Positions 23,040 to 31,269 of a DNA stretch of 64,000 nucleotides are shown here, piece after piece; within the stretch, counting starts at the first letter, position 1, and every line of letters starts with the position of its first letter. The stretch spans positions 1 through 64,000 of the forward strand of contig NZ_MSZZ01000059.1 of assembly GCF_002093975.1 (NCBI RefSeq), given 5' to 3'. A program made the position numbers and the translations under genes. The notes under the pieces are model-generated. The model saw nothing but the letters and a program-made list of their open reading frames with translations. It was not told the origin of the DNA and made no database searches. This stretch comes from Thermoactinospora rubra. Lineage in GTDB: Bacteria > Actinomycetota > Actinomycetes > Streptosporangiales > Streptosporangiaceae.

Positions 23040-23702
23040 ATGGAGATGACCCGAACCATCCAGATTCCGGCCGTTGCCGCGCGACGCCCTCAAGACCCCG
23101 AACCCGATCTCACCGCAATGCGCGTCATCCACCGAGCCATGCTGGGCGATCTACGGCGCCTGGCCGAGGACCGCGGCGGCCAAGACGCGGCGATCCGCCG
23201 CTACACGACCCTGCTGCTGTCCGAGATCCACCATCACCACACCAACGAGGACGACCTGCTCTGGCCTGTCATCGAACGCACCGCCGGCCAGGCCGTCGAT
23301 CTGGCGCTCTTCACCGACGATCACCTCGCGCTGCAGACGATCCTCACGCGCTGCACGGCCGCGCTCGCCGGGGACCTGGCGCAGCTGCGCAAAGCACTTG
23401 GCGAGTTGCACGAGATGCTGGCCGAGCATATCGCCGACGAGGAGTCCGACGTCTTCCCGATCATCAGGCAGTTCGTTCCGGCAGGCACCTATCAATGGTG
23501 TGAAGACCAGATCGCCAAGCGGGCGGGGCTGCGGCAGCTGCTGTTCACCGTGCCCTGGCTGTCCAGTTGGGCGACCCCGGAGGAACTCGACGGCATGCTC
23601 GACCGGGCCGGCTCGCGCTTCCGGCTCATGCTGGCTCTCACCCGCGGCCGCTACCAGAGGCTGGAGCGAGCCTCGATCGCGCTGCCTCGGCCCATGCCGT
23701 GA
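23040..23702 (+). CDS. Hemerythrin HHE-domain protein
   Basis: A 220-residue protein. The iron-binding pattern is visible as MRVIHRAMLGDLRRL, LLSEIHHHHTNEDDLLWPVI, FTDDHLAL and LHEMLAEHIADEESDVFPII, i.e. the His and Glu ligands of a four-helix HHE di-iron site. The C-terminal helices (GLRQLLFTVPWLSSWATPEE) resemble actinobacterial nitric-oxide or oxygen-responsive HHE proteins. Starts at 23040 or 23046 are both possible. Its last 65 bases overlap, tail to tail, the 3' end of the AfsR-like gene, so the transcripts are antisense to each other there. Confidence 0.9.
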   Translation: MEMTRTIQIPAVAARRPQDPEPDLTAMRVIHRAMLGDLRRLAEDRGGQDAAIRRYTTLLLSEIHHHHTNEDDLLWPVIERTAGQAVDLALFTDDHLALQTILTRCTAALAGDLAQLRKALGELHEMLAEHIADEESDVFPIIRQFVPAGTYQWCEDQIAKRAGLRQLLFTVPWLSSWATPEELDGMLDRAGSRFRLMLALTRGRYQRLERASIALPRPMP

Positions 23703-26700
23703 TGCCGGCCCGCTCAGCGATCTCGAGGGCCTGACGGTAGTGCGCCTCGGCCGGCCGGCCGAGGTACGCGGCCAGATCACCGAGGACCTGAGCCGTCGGC
23801 CAGACGGCCAGGTACCCGGTGCCTCCCACGGGGACCCCGGCGTACGGCACAAGCGCCCGATAGGCCCACTCCACGCGTGCGGTGTCGCCGAGAGCGACCC
23901 CGAGCAGGCCCCGGACGGCGGTCAGAAGGTGCCAGAAGTAGTCGGGCCTGATGGGAGGCGGGTGCGGGCCCGCCCATTCACGGGCCTCGGCCGTCCGCCC
24001 GGCGTGACACAGCGCCAGAGCGTACAGCTCGGCCGTTTGATCCCGCCAAGGCTCATGGACGGACAGTGTTTCCAGCTCGGGCAGCAGCGGCACGAGATTC
24101 CCGCGCATCAGACGCAGGCCGTACCTGGCGAGGGCGAGCAGGCCGACCTCGTGCTGCCACATGCCCAGCCGCCCGGCCAGCTCGGCTCCCGCCCGCAGGT
24201 GGGAGTCGGCGTCGCTGTCGTCCCCGGCCAGTCCGGCGCGCAGCCCGCGGTAGAAGCTCACCGCCGCTCTGGCGATCGGCAGGTCATAGCTCTCCGCCAG
24301 CTGGAGAGCCGCTGCGGCGTGCGCGTCCGCCTGGGCGAAATCCGCGCGGCCGGTGGCTGACAGCATGAGAATCAAGTGGCCCAGCGCCTTCACCGTGACC
24401 CGGGAGCCGGACAGTTCGAGGAGCTCCCGCCCGGTCTGCTCGCGCTCGGCCAGCTCGCCGTACCGGAACGTCTGGTGGAACCACCCGTTGAGCGCCAGGA
24501 TGAGCAGGTCGGGGTCGCCCAGGCGTCTGGCCATGGCGACCGCCTCTCGCGAGGCTTCGTATCCGCGCTCGGTCGGCTCGCCCTCCAGCTCGAAGGCGAG
24601 GGCTGTGAGCAGGCGGCAGCGGGGCACACCGTCTCCGGGAGGCAGATCGTTCAGCGCGTGCTCGACAGCCTCGATGAGCTCAACGTCCAGCCCGCCGTAC
24701 TCTCTGCTGCTCCAGAAGGTAGGCACCTCGAACGAGGCGATCACCCGTGCCAGCAGCTCAGGATCGCCGTACGGCAGGGCGGCCCGTACGGCTTGCTCCC
24801 GGTGAGTGCGGGCCTGAACCAGACGGCCGGTGTTGGCCAGCGCGGACACCATGGAAAGTGTCAGCTCGATGCGCTCACGGGGATCGCCCTGGAAATGGTC
24901 GATCGCCTGCTGCCACAGTGTCGCGGCCTCGTGGTGGGCGAAGCGCCGCTCGGCCTGCTGTGCGGCGAGCTTGGAGTAGTGTGCGGCCTCCGGGGCACGT
25001 CCGGCCGCGGTGAAGTGGTAGGCGAGCGCCGCGACGTCGTCGGGGTGGTGCCGCTCGATGGCGCGGGCCGCGCGCTCATGCAGGCGCAGTCGGCGGTTTC
25101 GGGAGATGTCCTCGTACAAGGTGTCGCGGACCAGCATGTGCGAGAAGGCGAGGCGGGCGTCGTCCCGCTCGGTCAGCAGCCCGGTCACCAGACCGGCCTC
25201 CACCGCCTCCAGCACGCCGTCCTCGTCGCTCCCGCTGACGGCCATGAGCGTGTCCAGGTCGCATTCACGTCCGATGACCGCGCCCATGCGGAGCATGGTC
25301 TGGGCAGTCGCGGGGAGCCGTGCGACCCGGCGGCGCAGCACGTCACGGACACCGGCCGGGACGCCGAGCGTGCCCTCGGCGTCCAGCAGCCTGGCCATCT
25401 CCCTGACGAAGAACGGATTGCCGCCCGTGCGCTCGGCGACCTCGGCGACGGTCGCGTCGTCGGCCGGGCAGATCAGCCGTACCAACTCGCCCACCTCGGC
25501 CGGAGCCAGGCCGGTCAGCTGGATGCGCGTCGGCTCGTGCGCGGCGAGCGCGGCCAGCGTGTCGGCCAGTTCTTCGGTGACCTCGGTATGCCGGTAGGAA
25601 CCGATGACAAGCATCGGGAATCCCTTGGCAGCCGACACCACGTGCGTCAGCAGCGCCAGCGTCTCCGCGTCCGCACGGTGCAGGTCATCCAGAACGATCA
25701 AGACAGGGGCGCAGGCGGCCAGGAAGGCGCCGACGGCCCGGTGCAGGCGGAACCTCGCCGCGGCTACATCGCCCACCGTGGGCACGTCCACCAGCAGCGG
25801 CGCGAGGGCCTGCGGGTCTTCGGGCGGGGTACGGGCCGCCAAGGGCCGCAACAGCTCGGCCCACGCCCAGCCTGGGGGAGCTCCCTCGTGTTCCGGGCAG
25901 CGTCCCCAGCCGGTCGTCCAGCCCTTGGCGGCACGCACTTGCTCCAGGAAGGCGGTCTTACCCGTACCAGGCTCACCGCTGACCAGCACGACCCCGCCCT
26001 CCATCGCCGCGACCGAGGCCAGTTCGGCTTGCCGCCCGACATAGGAGCGGGAGGAGACAACGGACCGCTCAGGCATGATCGCCGAGGGTGCGCTCTCGGC
26101 AAGGTGCGACGCCTGCGCCAGGATGTCCGCCTCCAGCTGTCGCAGCTCCGGCCCCGGGTCCACCCCCAGTTCCTCGACCAGGCGGGCGCGGGCCCTGCGC
26201 AAGGCACCGAGCGCCTCCCCCTGCCTGCCGCACCGATACAGGGCCCTGGCCAGCAGGGCCCACGCCTTCTCGCGGAGCGGGTGCTCGTCGACCAGGCGCT
26301 CCAGATCCGATACGGTCGACGCCGCCCCGCCCAGCCTGATCATCGCGTCCGCGTAGCGTTCAAGGGTGGACAGCCGCAACTCTTCCAGCCGGGAGATCTC
26401 GGCGTCGGCCCAGCGCGCACCGGCGAACTCCGCGTACGCGGGTCCTCGCCACGACGCCAATGCCTCGGCCAGCTGCTCAGGGGTGGCCGCCGGGTCGCGG
26501 GCCGTACGCTCGAAGCGCCAGGCGTCGACCGCACTGGGGTCCACTCTGATCGCATACCCGGGCGGGACGGTGACCAGGACGTTCGCGGGGGTGCGCGGCG
26601 GCCGGTCCGGCTCCAGCGCCCGGCGCAGGTTGGAGATGTATGCCTGCACCGCGCCCAGTGCCCTGGGAGGCACCTCGCCGGAGTACAGATCCTCGATCAG

Positions 26701-26838
26701 CCGGTCGACGGAGACCACTTGACCTCCGGCCGCGAGCAACCGGGCGATCACTGATCGTTGCCGCGGCCGGCCAAGCGGTACCGGCTTGCCATCGAGATGG
26801 GCGGCAAGCGGCCCGAGCACCTGAAAGGTGAGGACGAT
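23638..26838 (-). CDS. AfsR-like SARP regulator with ATPase and TPR domains
   Basis: About 1066 residues. The start TFQVLGPLAAHLDGKPVPLG opens the OmpR-type DNA-binding domain (1-95). It is followed by a BTAD domain (105-250), a STAND ATPase with Walker A SGEPGTGKT (about 300) and LIVLDDLHRADAETL, and about 500 residues of TPR-like helices. This is the SARP-STAND type that activates secondary metabolism or morphological genes. No ATG, GTG or TTG lies at the expected start: a strong AAGGAGGTGG precedes ATC GTC CTC, so a non-canonical start (ATC 26838) or a mutated GTG is suspected. The 3' end overlaps the hemerythrin gene. Confidence 0.85.
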   Translation of the reverse strand: MVLTFQVLGPLAAHLDGKPVPLGRPRQRSVIARLLAAGGQVVSVDRLIEDLYSGEVPPRALGAVQAYISNLRRALEPDRPPRTPANVLVTVPPGYAIRVDPSAVDAWRFERTARDPAATPEQLAEALASWRGPAYAEFAGARWADAEISRLEELRLSTLERYADAMIRLGGAASTVSDLERLVDEHPLREKAWALLARALYRCGRQGEALGALRRARARLVEELGVDPGPELRQLEADILAQASHLAESAPSAIMPERSVVSSRSYVGRQAELASVAAMEGGVVLVSGEPGTGKTAFLEQVRAAKGWTTGWGRCPEHEGAPPGWAWAELLRPLAARTPPEDPQALAPLLVDVPTVGDVAAARFRLHRAVGAFLAACAPVLIVLDDLHRADAETLALLTHVVSAAKGFPMLVIGSYRHTEVTEELADTLAALAAHEPTRIQLTGLAPAEVGELVRLICPADDATVAEVAERTGGNPFFVREMARLLDAEGTLGVPAGVRDVLRRRVARLPATAQTMLRMGAVIGRECDLDTLMAVSGSDEDGVLEAVEAGLVTGLLTERDDARLAFSHMLVRDTLYEDISRNRRLRLHERAARAIERHHPDDVAALAYHFTAAGRAPEAAHYSKLAAQQAERRFAHHEAATLWQQAIDHFQGDPRERIELTLSMVSALANTGRLVQARTHREQAVRAALPYGDPELLARVIASFEVPTFWSSREYGGLDVELIEAVEHALNDLPPGDGVPRCRLLTALAFELEGEPTERGYEASREAVAMARRLGDPDLLILALNGWFHQTFRYGELAEREQTGRELLELSGSRVTVKALGHLILMLSATGRADFAQADAHAAAALQLAESYDLPIARAAVSFYRGLRAGLAGDDSDADSHLRAGAELAGRLGMWQHEVGLLALARYGLRLMRGNLVPLLPELETLSVHEPWRDQTAELYALALCHAGRTAEAREWAGPHPPPIRPDYFWHLLTAVRGLLGVALGDTARVEWAYRALVPYAGVPVGGTGYLAVWPTAQVLGDLAAYLGRPAEAHYRQALEIAERAGITAWAEAARSRLAPASGSGRG

Positions 26839-27025
26839 GCCACCTCCTTCCCGTCGGAGCCCGCCGGGCCTGATCCACAACAGACCTTTCTCTTGCCGAG
26901 CTCGTGCGCTACGCCAGCTCAGCACGGGCTGCGTTGCAAGGAGTCTATTTTCCCGGCTGCCCTCTCGTCCTCGGCGTGATATGCCGATCGGCGTTGCAAC
27001 GAGCGCGGAGTTTCCCGGTCGCGAC

Positions 27026-27047
27026 GTCACCTGGGCGTCACCTGGGC
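27026..27047. promoter_or_regulatory. Tandem 11-base repeat upstream of SARP gene
   Basis: GTCACCTGGGC occurs twice with no gap (27026-27036, 27037-27047). An exact 11-base period, i.e. heptamer plus four, is what SARP proteins recognise. It lies about 190 bases upstream of the AfsR-like start. I see no good -10 hexamer at the usual distance, so the role is tentative. Confidence 0.4.
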
Positions 27048-27163
27048 ATCGCGACGCTCCACGGGTGCCTTGGCGACGATCGGAGGGAGCCGGGCTCTCC
27101 ACAACCCCAATGCCGATGCCGTTTGGGTGCGGCTCTGCTGAAGTGGGCCTGCCGGTCAGGCTG

Positions 27164-28620
27164 TTGTCAACGGCCAAGTGCGTGGGTCCTGATCCACTTC
27201 TTGTGATGGTGTCACGCTGCGTACAGGATCAGGAGGCGGAGGAGGTCGAATCCGGCACGCCCATCACCGTCCCTTTTGATCCGCTTAATCCTGTTCGCAT
27301 TGCCTTCCACGCGGCCGGAGTTCCACTCCAGGGTGAGGCCGGCGGTGACGGCATCGAAGTCCTGACGTATACCCCGGGCCAGGCTCATGAACGCTTTGAA
27401 CTCGGTCTCTTCCGCCTGCTTCAGCCAGGCACCGAGCCGGTGTCCTTCACGCCTGGCCATCATCTCGGCGAATGAGCGCACGACCTCGGCGACCCCGTGC
27501 GACTCGCGACAGCGCGCCACCAGCGTCTTCAACCGCAGGGTGGAGGCCTCGTCCAGATGGTCGGGGTGGCTGGTGAGCAGCTGGGCGGCCTGCCGCACGG
27601 TGAGGTCGTCGGTGACCTGCGGTGCCGGTCGGCCGCTGGCGCGCAGGCCCTACAGGACGCGGCGGACAGTACGCGCTGCCCCGGTAGCCCTGCTCGCGGA
27701 TCTCCGCGCACAACCGCGCGGCGTCGGTGCATCCTTCATTCCAGAGCTGGTGCAGGTAGCTCAGGAAGTGATCGGCTCGGGTCCGCCGGCGACTGGGCTG
27801 GGGAGCCAGGTCCTCGGGCGAGGCGGCGTGCGCGTAGCGGCGGACGGTCTTGCGATCCAGGCTGAGGGCTTCGGCGATGGCCGAGATCCCCATCTCCTTG
27901 TTGAACAGGGCGTGGACGGCGGCATGCCGCTGGTGGCGTTGCGCCGCTCGCACTCCCGTGGGCGAGCTTGGGGCCGGCGCGGGCGGCGGAGGCCGGCTCA
28001 CGGGCTGCTCGTGGTGTTCCTGCTCCGGCGTGGGCTCCGCTAGGCAATCCCGATGCTCCAGCACGCACTTCTTGACGGCTTCGCACACGTTCGTCCAGAT
28101 ATGGAATCGGTCGGCGACCTGGGTGGCGTCAGGCGCGGCGGTGCGTATGGCGTCTGCGTAGGCACCGCTGCGGTCTCGGCACACGATCTCCACGCCGGGA
28201 TGCGCCAAGAGCCAGGCGGCGAAGGTTCCCGAGGTCCGGTCCGGCAGCGCGTCCACCTGCTCGACAAAGGCCTTGCGCGAGCACTCCCGCACCGGGCAGG
28301 CGAACCGGCTCACCAGTAAGTCGATGACCGTCCGGCAGCCTGCCCATGCCAGATCGGCCAGCCGCCGCCGGTACCGGCCATGCCGTCGCGGCGAGGACGT
28401 CCCACAGGACGGGCAGGCCGCAGCGGTCGTCGTGGTCCGCGCGGAGATCACCACAGCATCGCCGTCGGCGACGACCTGATCCACGGTCACGGACCTCAGA
28501 TGACCCGAAACGAGCGTCAGCAGCTCCCTATCACACGATGTCGATCTTGCTAAAGCGGGCCACAGCCCGTGATCAGTTCACAAGAAGTGGATCAGAACCC
28601 ACGCACCTGACCATTGACAA
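27164..28620 (-). mobile_element. ISL3-family insertion sequence, both ends intact
   Basis: Inverted ends begin TTGTCAA and include a well-matched stretch GTGCGTGGG(T/T)(C/T)CTGATCC running to CTTCTTGTGA (left 27164-27206, right mirrored up to 28620). The innermost 29 bases differ at one position. The flanking octamers TCAGGCTG and TCGGACTG agree at six of eight positions and look like an aged eight-base target duplication, the size ISL3 makes. The transposase inside is defective. Confidence 0.8.
27212..28490 (-). pseudogene. ISL3 transposase, internally deleted and frameshifted
   Basis: The N-terminus has the zinc ribbon CPSCGTSSPRRHGRYRRRLA with RFACPVRECSRKAFVEQVDA. It then jumps to LPDRTSGTFAAWLLAHPGVE with IVCRDRSGAYADAIR: roughly 80-90 residues, including the GVDDFALRRG catalytic start, are missing. 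Near 27.6-27.7 kb the frame changes before the C-terminal half ending RVEGNANRIKRIKRDGDGRA. The element cannot transpose by itself but could be mobilised in trans. Confidence 0.8.
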
Positions 28621-28804
28621 TCGGACTGCTGGAGAACAGACCGTCCAGCAGTGCCCAGAGGCCGCCATGCCCCGCACCTATCCGCCCGAGTTCCGTCGCC
28701 GTGTCCTCGACCTTGTCACGTCCGGGCAGCGAGTCTATGCCTGCCGAAAGCCCATTCACCCAGCCCGCGCGGCGAGGCGGTGGGACCTCGATGGACACAT
28801 GGGG

Positions 28805-28855
28805 TTGACGCAACCAGCTGGTTGCTATAAGTTGAGTAGCAACCAGTCAGTTGCT
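28805..28855 (+). promoter_or_regulatory. Promoter with ArsR-type operator array
   Basis: TTGACG (28805-28810) and TAAGTT (28828-28833) are 17 bases apart. Over and beside them lie CAACCAGCTGGTTG (28811-28824, perfect palindrome), GTTGCTA-N9-TAGCAAC (28821-28843) and AGCAAC-N6-GTTGCT (28838-28855). The alternating GTTGC/GCAAC half-sites fit an ArsR dimer array overlapping the promoter and so explain autorepression. Confidence 0.65.
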
Positions 28856-28868
28856 ACAAGGAGACGAC

Positions 28869-29306
28869 ATGACATTCCCCGACCGGATCGAGCGCACCAT
28901 CCAGCTGGCCCACCCGCCCGAGCGGGTCTGGGCGGCGCTGACCACCGCCGAGGGCCTGGGCACCTGGTTCGGGCAGCGCGCCGAGATCGACCTGCGCGTC
29001 GGCGGCCAGGCCAAGCTCACCTGGGACAGCGGCGATACCGCCACCCTCACCATCGAGCGCCTGGAACCGCCGCGCGTCTTCGGCTTCACCTGGCCCATCT
29101 ACGGCCTGCCCGAAGGCGACCCGCGCCGCACCTACGTGGAGTTCACGCTGGAGCCCGCCGGCGCCGGCACCGCGCTGACCGTGGTCGAAAGCGGCTTCGC
29201 GCAGCTGCAGGATGCCGAAGCCCACAAGGTGGCCTACTCTGGCAACACCAAGGGCTGGACGAACGAGCTGGGCGAGCTGGTCGCATACCTTGATGGACAA
29301 GCCTGA
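28869..29306 (+). CDS. SRPBCC (AHSA1-type) domain protein
   Basis: A 145-residue protein from ATG 28869 (AAGGAGA upstream). DRIERTIQLAHPPERVWAAL with TTAEGLGTWFG, FTWPIYGLPEGDPRRTYVEF and a C-terminal helix GWTNELGELVAYLDG show the AHSA1/START fold. Members are small hydrophobic-ligand binders or chaperone co-factors. It overlaps the ArsR gene by 14 bases, a standard AHSA1-ArsR operon, here with an autoregulatory promoter. Confidence 0.9.
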   Translation: MTFPDRIERTIQLAHPPERVWAALTTAEGLGTWFGQRAEIDLRVGGQAKLTWDSGDTATLTIERLEPPRVFGFTWPIYGLPEGDPRRTYVEFTLEPAGAGTALTVVESGFAQLQDAEAHKVAYSGNTKGWTNELGELVAYLDGQA

Positions 29307-29622
29307 CCTGGAGGCGGTGGCGCAGGAGGTCTTCGCCGCCTTGGCCGATCCGAGCCGGCGAGCGATTCTCGCCGCGCTCGCGGCCCGGGGGCCGGCCACC
29401 GCGACCGATCTAGCCACCCAGCTGCCGATCACGCGGCAGGCCATCGCCAAGCACCTCGCCCTGCTGGCCGAGGCGGGGCTGGTGGTGGCCGAGCCGGGAG
29501 AACGGCGCCGGGTCCGCTACCGGGTGGACTCCGCGCCCATGAAAGTGGCACAGCAGTTCCTCGCCGCGCTCGCCCGCGACTGGGACGGTCCGCTGGCCGC
29601 CCTGCAAGACCGGTTGACGTGA
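29293..29622 (+). CDS. ArsR-family winged-helix regulator
   Basis: A 109-residue protein: QEVFAALADPSRRAILAALA, ATDLATQLPITRQAIAKHLA with LLAEAGLVVAEPGERRRVRY form a complete ArsR HTH. No metal-binding Cys pair is present, so it belongs to the non-metal branch that accompanies SRPBCC proteins. Its ATG lies inside the end of the upstream gene, giving coupled translation. The GTTGC-type repeats at 28805-28855 are the probable operator. Confidence 0.9.
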   Translation: MDKPDLEAVAQEVFAALADPSRRAILAALAARGPATATDLATQLPITRQAIAKHLALLAEAGLVVAEPGERRRVRYRVDSAPMKVAQQFLAALARDWDGPLAALQDRLT

Positions 29623-29698
29623 GGGCCGGCTCCCGCACGATCCTGCCGGACGAACTCGTCATCCGGGTTTAAGCGACCCCGCCCGCAGGGAGCATCCG

Positions 29699-29902
29699 AT
29701 GTTCGACCCGACCGCGATGATCATGGCCGACAAGGCGACCAGGCACCACGTGCTGTCCGCCCAGCCGAAGGCACCCACGATCCCCGAGCGCCCGCCACGG
29801 CAGCGGGGCTACGCCATACGCCGGTTGACCGTGGCGGCCCTGCGCCGTCTCGCCGACCGGATCGAGCCGTGCCGCGTCAACACCTCCGCACCAGCGTCGT
29901 AA
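29699..29902 (+). CDS. Small basic hypothetical protein
   Basis: A 67-residue ORF with GCAGGGAGC eight bases before ATG 29699. The sequence MFDPTAMIMADKATRHHVLS with RRLTVAALRRLADRIEPCRV has the MFDP start and basic amphipathic helix seen in short conserved actinobacterial proteins. The function is unknown. It may belong to the preceding operon. It could also be the decayed start of a longer gene. Confidence 0.4.
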   Translation: MFDPTAMIMADKATRHHVLSAQPKAPTIPERPPRQRGYAIRRLTVAALRRLADRIEPCRVNTSAPAS

Positions 29903-30222
29903 CCGCTCGCGACCTCAGCGAGATCGCGTTCGGCAGTCGCTGAGGAGATCGCTTGGACGCCCGGGGCGATGAGACCGGCCATGTGAGCGTCAGGCATCGA
30001 GCCGACGAGAACCTGCACTACAGCGACATCGTGCGGGGCGCCGGCGATGCGACGAAGCCGGGCGCCGACCCGGCGCAGGTGGTCTGGCGCGGCTTCCGGC
30101 CATCCACCCAGCTCAAGCGGCATGGCAACGCGCTCGATAAGCTCGCCGCCCGCGGCCGTACCCAGGCGGCGAGGCTCGCCCACGAGCTGCGCCTGGTCTT
30201 CGCCGCCTGCCGTAGGAACGGC
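29903..30222. other. No recognisable gene
   Basis: ORFs exist on both strands (for example DENLHYSDIVRGAGDATKPG on plus), but none has a start site with a ribosome-binding sequence or a family I can name. The stretch borders a set of decayed genes on the right. Confidence 0.3.
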
Positions 30223-30540
30223 TCAGAGGTCGGCGAGCCCTTCGCGGTAGGACGGGTAGCGAGGTGTCCAGCCCAGCTCGCGTTTCGCCCGTTCGGTGCT
30301 GAGCCGCATGCGGGTCCCCACCATGAGCGCGAACATGTACGGCGTGGCACGCAGGAGTCAGCCGGGATCTTCAGCGGGACGGGGCCACCGGCCGCCGCCG
30401 CCAGCGCCTTGACGTAGGTGTCGAAGCGGCCGGGTGGTCGCCGGCGGTGTTGTATGGACGGCCTGGCGTGCCGCGTTCCAGGGCCGCCACCGTGGCCGAG
30501 GCGGCGTCTTCGATTCAGAAGCCTTGCCACCGAGATCGAG
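30223..30540 (-). pseudogene. NAD-dependent epimerase/reductase C-terminal remnant
   Basis: Joining two minus-strand frames gives FDTYVKALAAAAGGPVPLKI P, then ATPYMFALMVGTRMRLSTER and AKRELGWTPRYPSYREGLAD L stop (stop at 30223-30225). This is the typical end of SDR-type epimerases (RAKRELGW.PRYP.YREGL). The Rossmann half is missing and an indel near 30360 breaks the frame. Confidence 0.6.
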
Positions 30541-30967
30541 GTCGACAGCGTAGGTGTAGGCGTGGAAGGTGCTGGTGGACAGGAAGCCCGCCAGCACCAC
30601 CGTCACAACGTCGCGGCCAGCACGACGATGCCGTTGACCAGACGACTTGTCGTCATCATCAGTCCTTCAGCCGCCCTGCCGGTCAGCCGGTACGGCGCGC
30701 GGCCACGAGGCCGAGCAACCCGATCGCGAGAACCGGCCAGCCGCCGGTGACGGGAAATAGATGAGGCACAGCGCGAAGCCGATGGCCACCAGATACCAGC
30801 CGACCTGCGCGGGCAGCCGACCGGTCGTGCGAATGATGTGCCGGGCGAGCGTGCCCAGAGCCAGCAGGACGACACCGGAGACCATGAACCAGACGCTGGA
30901 TTCGCGTGCGAAGTAGTCGGCGGCACTCGTGTCGACCACGCCGCGCCACGGGCTCCGCAAGATCCAC
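30540..30967 (-). pseudogene. Decayed DUF6463-like and small membrane protein genes
   Basis: The frame from 30960 reads YFARESSVWFMVSGVVLLAL, ARHIIRTTGRLPAQVGWYLV and AIGFALCLIYFP. A frameshift near 30760 then gives VTGGWPVLAIGLLGLVAARR stop: three to four helices of a DUF6463-type protein. Directly after it, MMTTSRLVNGIVVLAATL (from about 30659) continues, with another shift, as VLAGFLSTSTFHAYTYAVDL, a second small membrane protein. With the epimerase relic this looks like a dead three-gene operon. Confidence 0.5.
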
Positions 30968-31004
30968 TACCGCAGTGGCCTCATCGAGGGCTTCCTCGCA
31001 GCAA

Positions 31005-31155
31005 CCGGGCTCACCCTGACGACATCACGCCTTCAAGCTCGTTAACACTTCGCTGTCGGCCAAGATGGGGCGGGGCCGCGGCTGCGCAGGCGTTGATCGG
31101 CGAGCCTGTCGTCGATGAGGCAGAACACCGTCACGACGAACGTCGTAATGTCCAT
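31005..31155 (-). pseudogene. IS982-family transposase N-terminal fragment
   Basis: From ATG 31155 the minus strand reads MDITTFVVTVFCLIDDRLAD QRLRSRGPAP. Then, after a one-base shift, it reads LADSEVLT, matching the N-terminus of IS982 transposases (MDLTTFxVxVFCLIDDWLKGQRLRxRGPAPxLSDSEVLT). It ends after about 45 codons. The rest of the element is absent. Confidence 0.6.
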
Positions 31156-31269
31156 GGCAGGACCCTCGTGCGCGAGATGATCATCGGTGGCGTCCGAGGG
31201 TTCCCCGGCTCAGCAGAAGCCCGCACACCGGGTTGGCCAGGTCCAGCCTACGGGAGGAGGATCCAGGCC

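Noticed and set aside
24376..26754. A 792-residue plus-strand ORF
   Set aside because: It is antisense to the AfsR-like gene and shows only repetitive Gly/Arg/Gln composition.
29953..30417. Plus-strand ORF of 154 residues as a gene
   Set aside because: No ribosome-binding site, and it overlaps the epimerase relic on the other strand.
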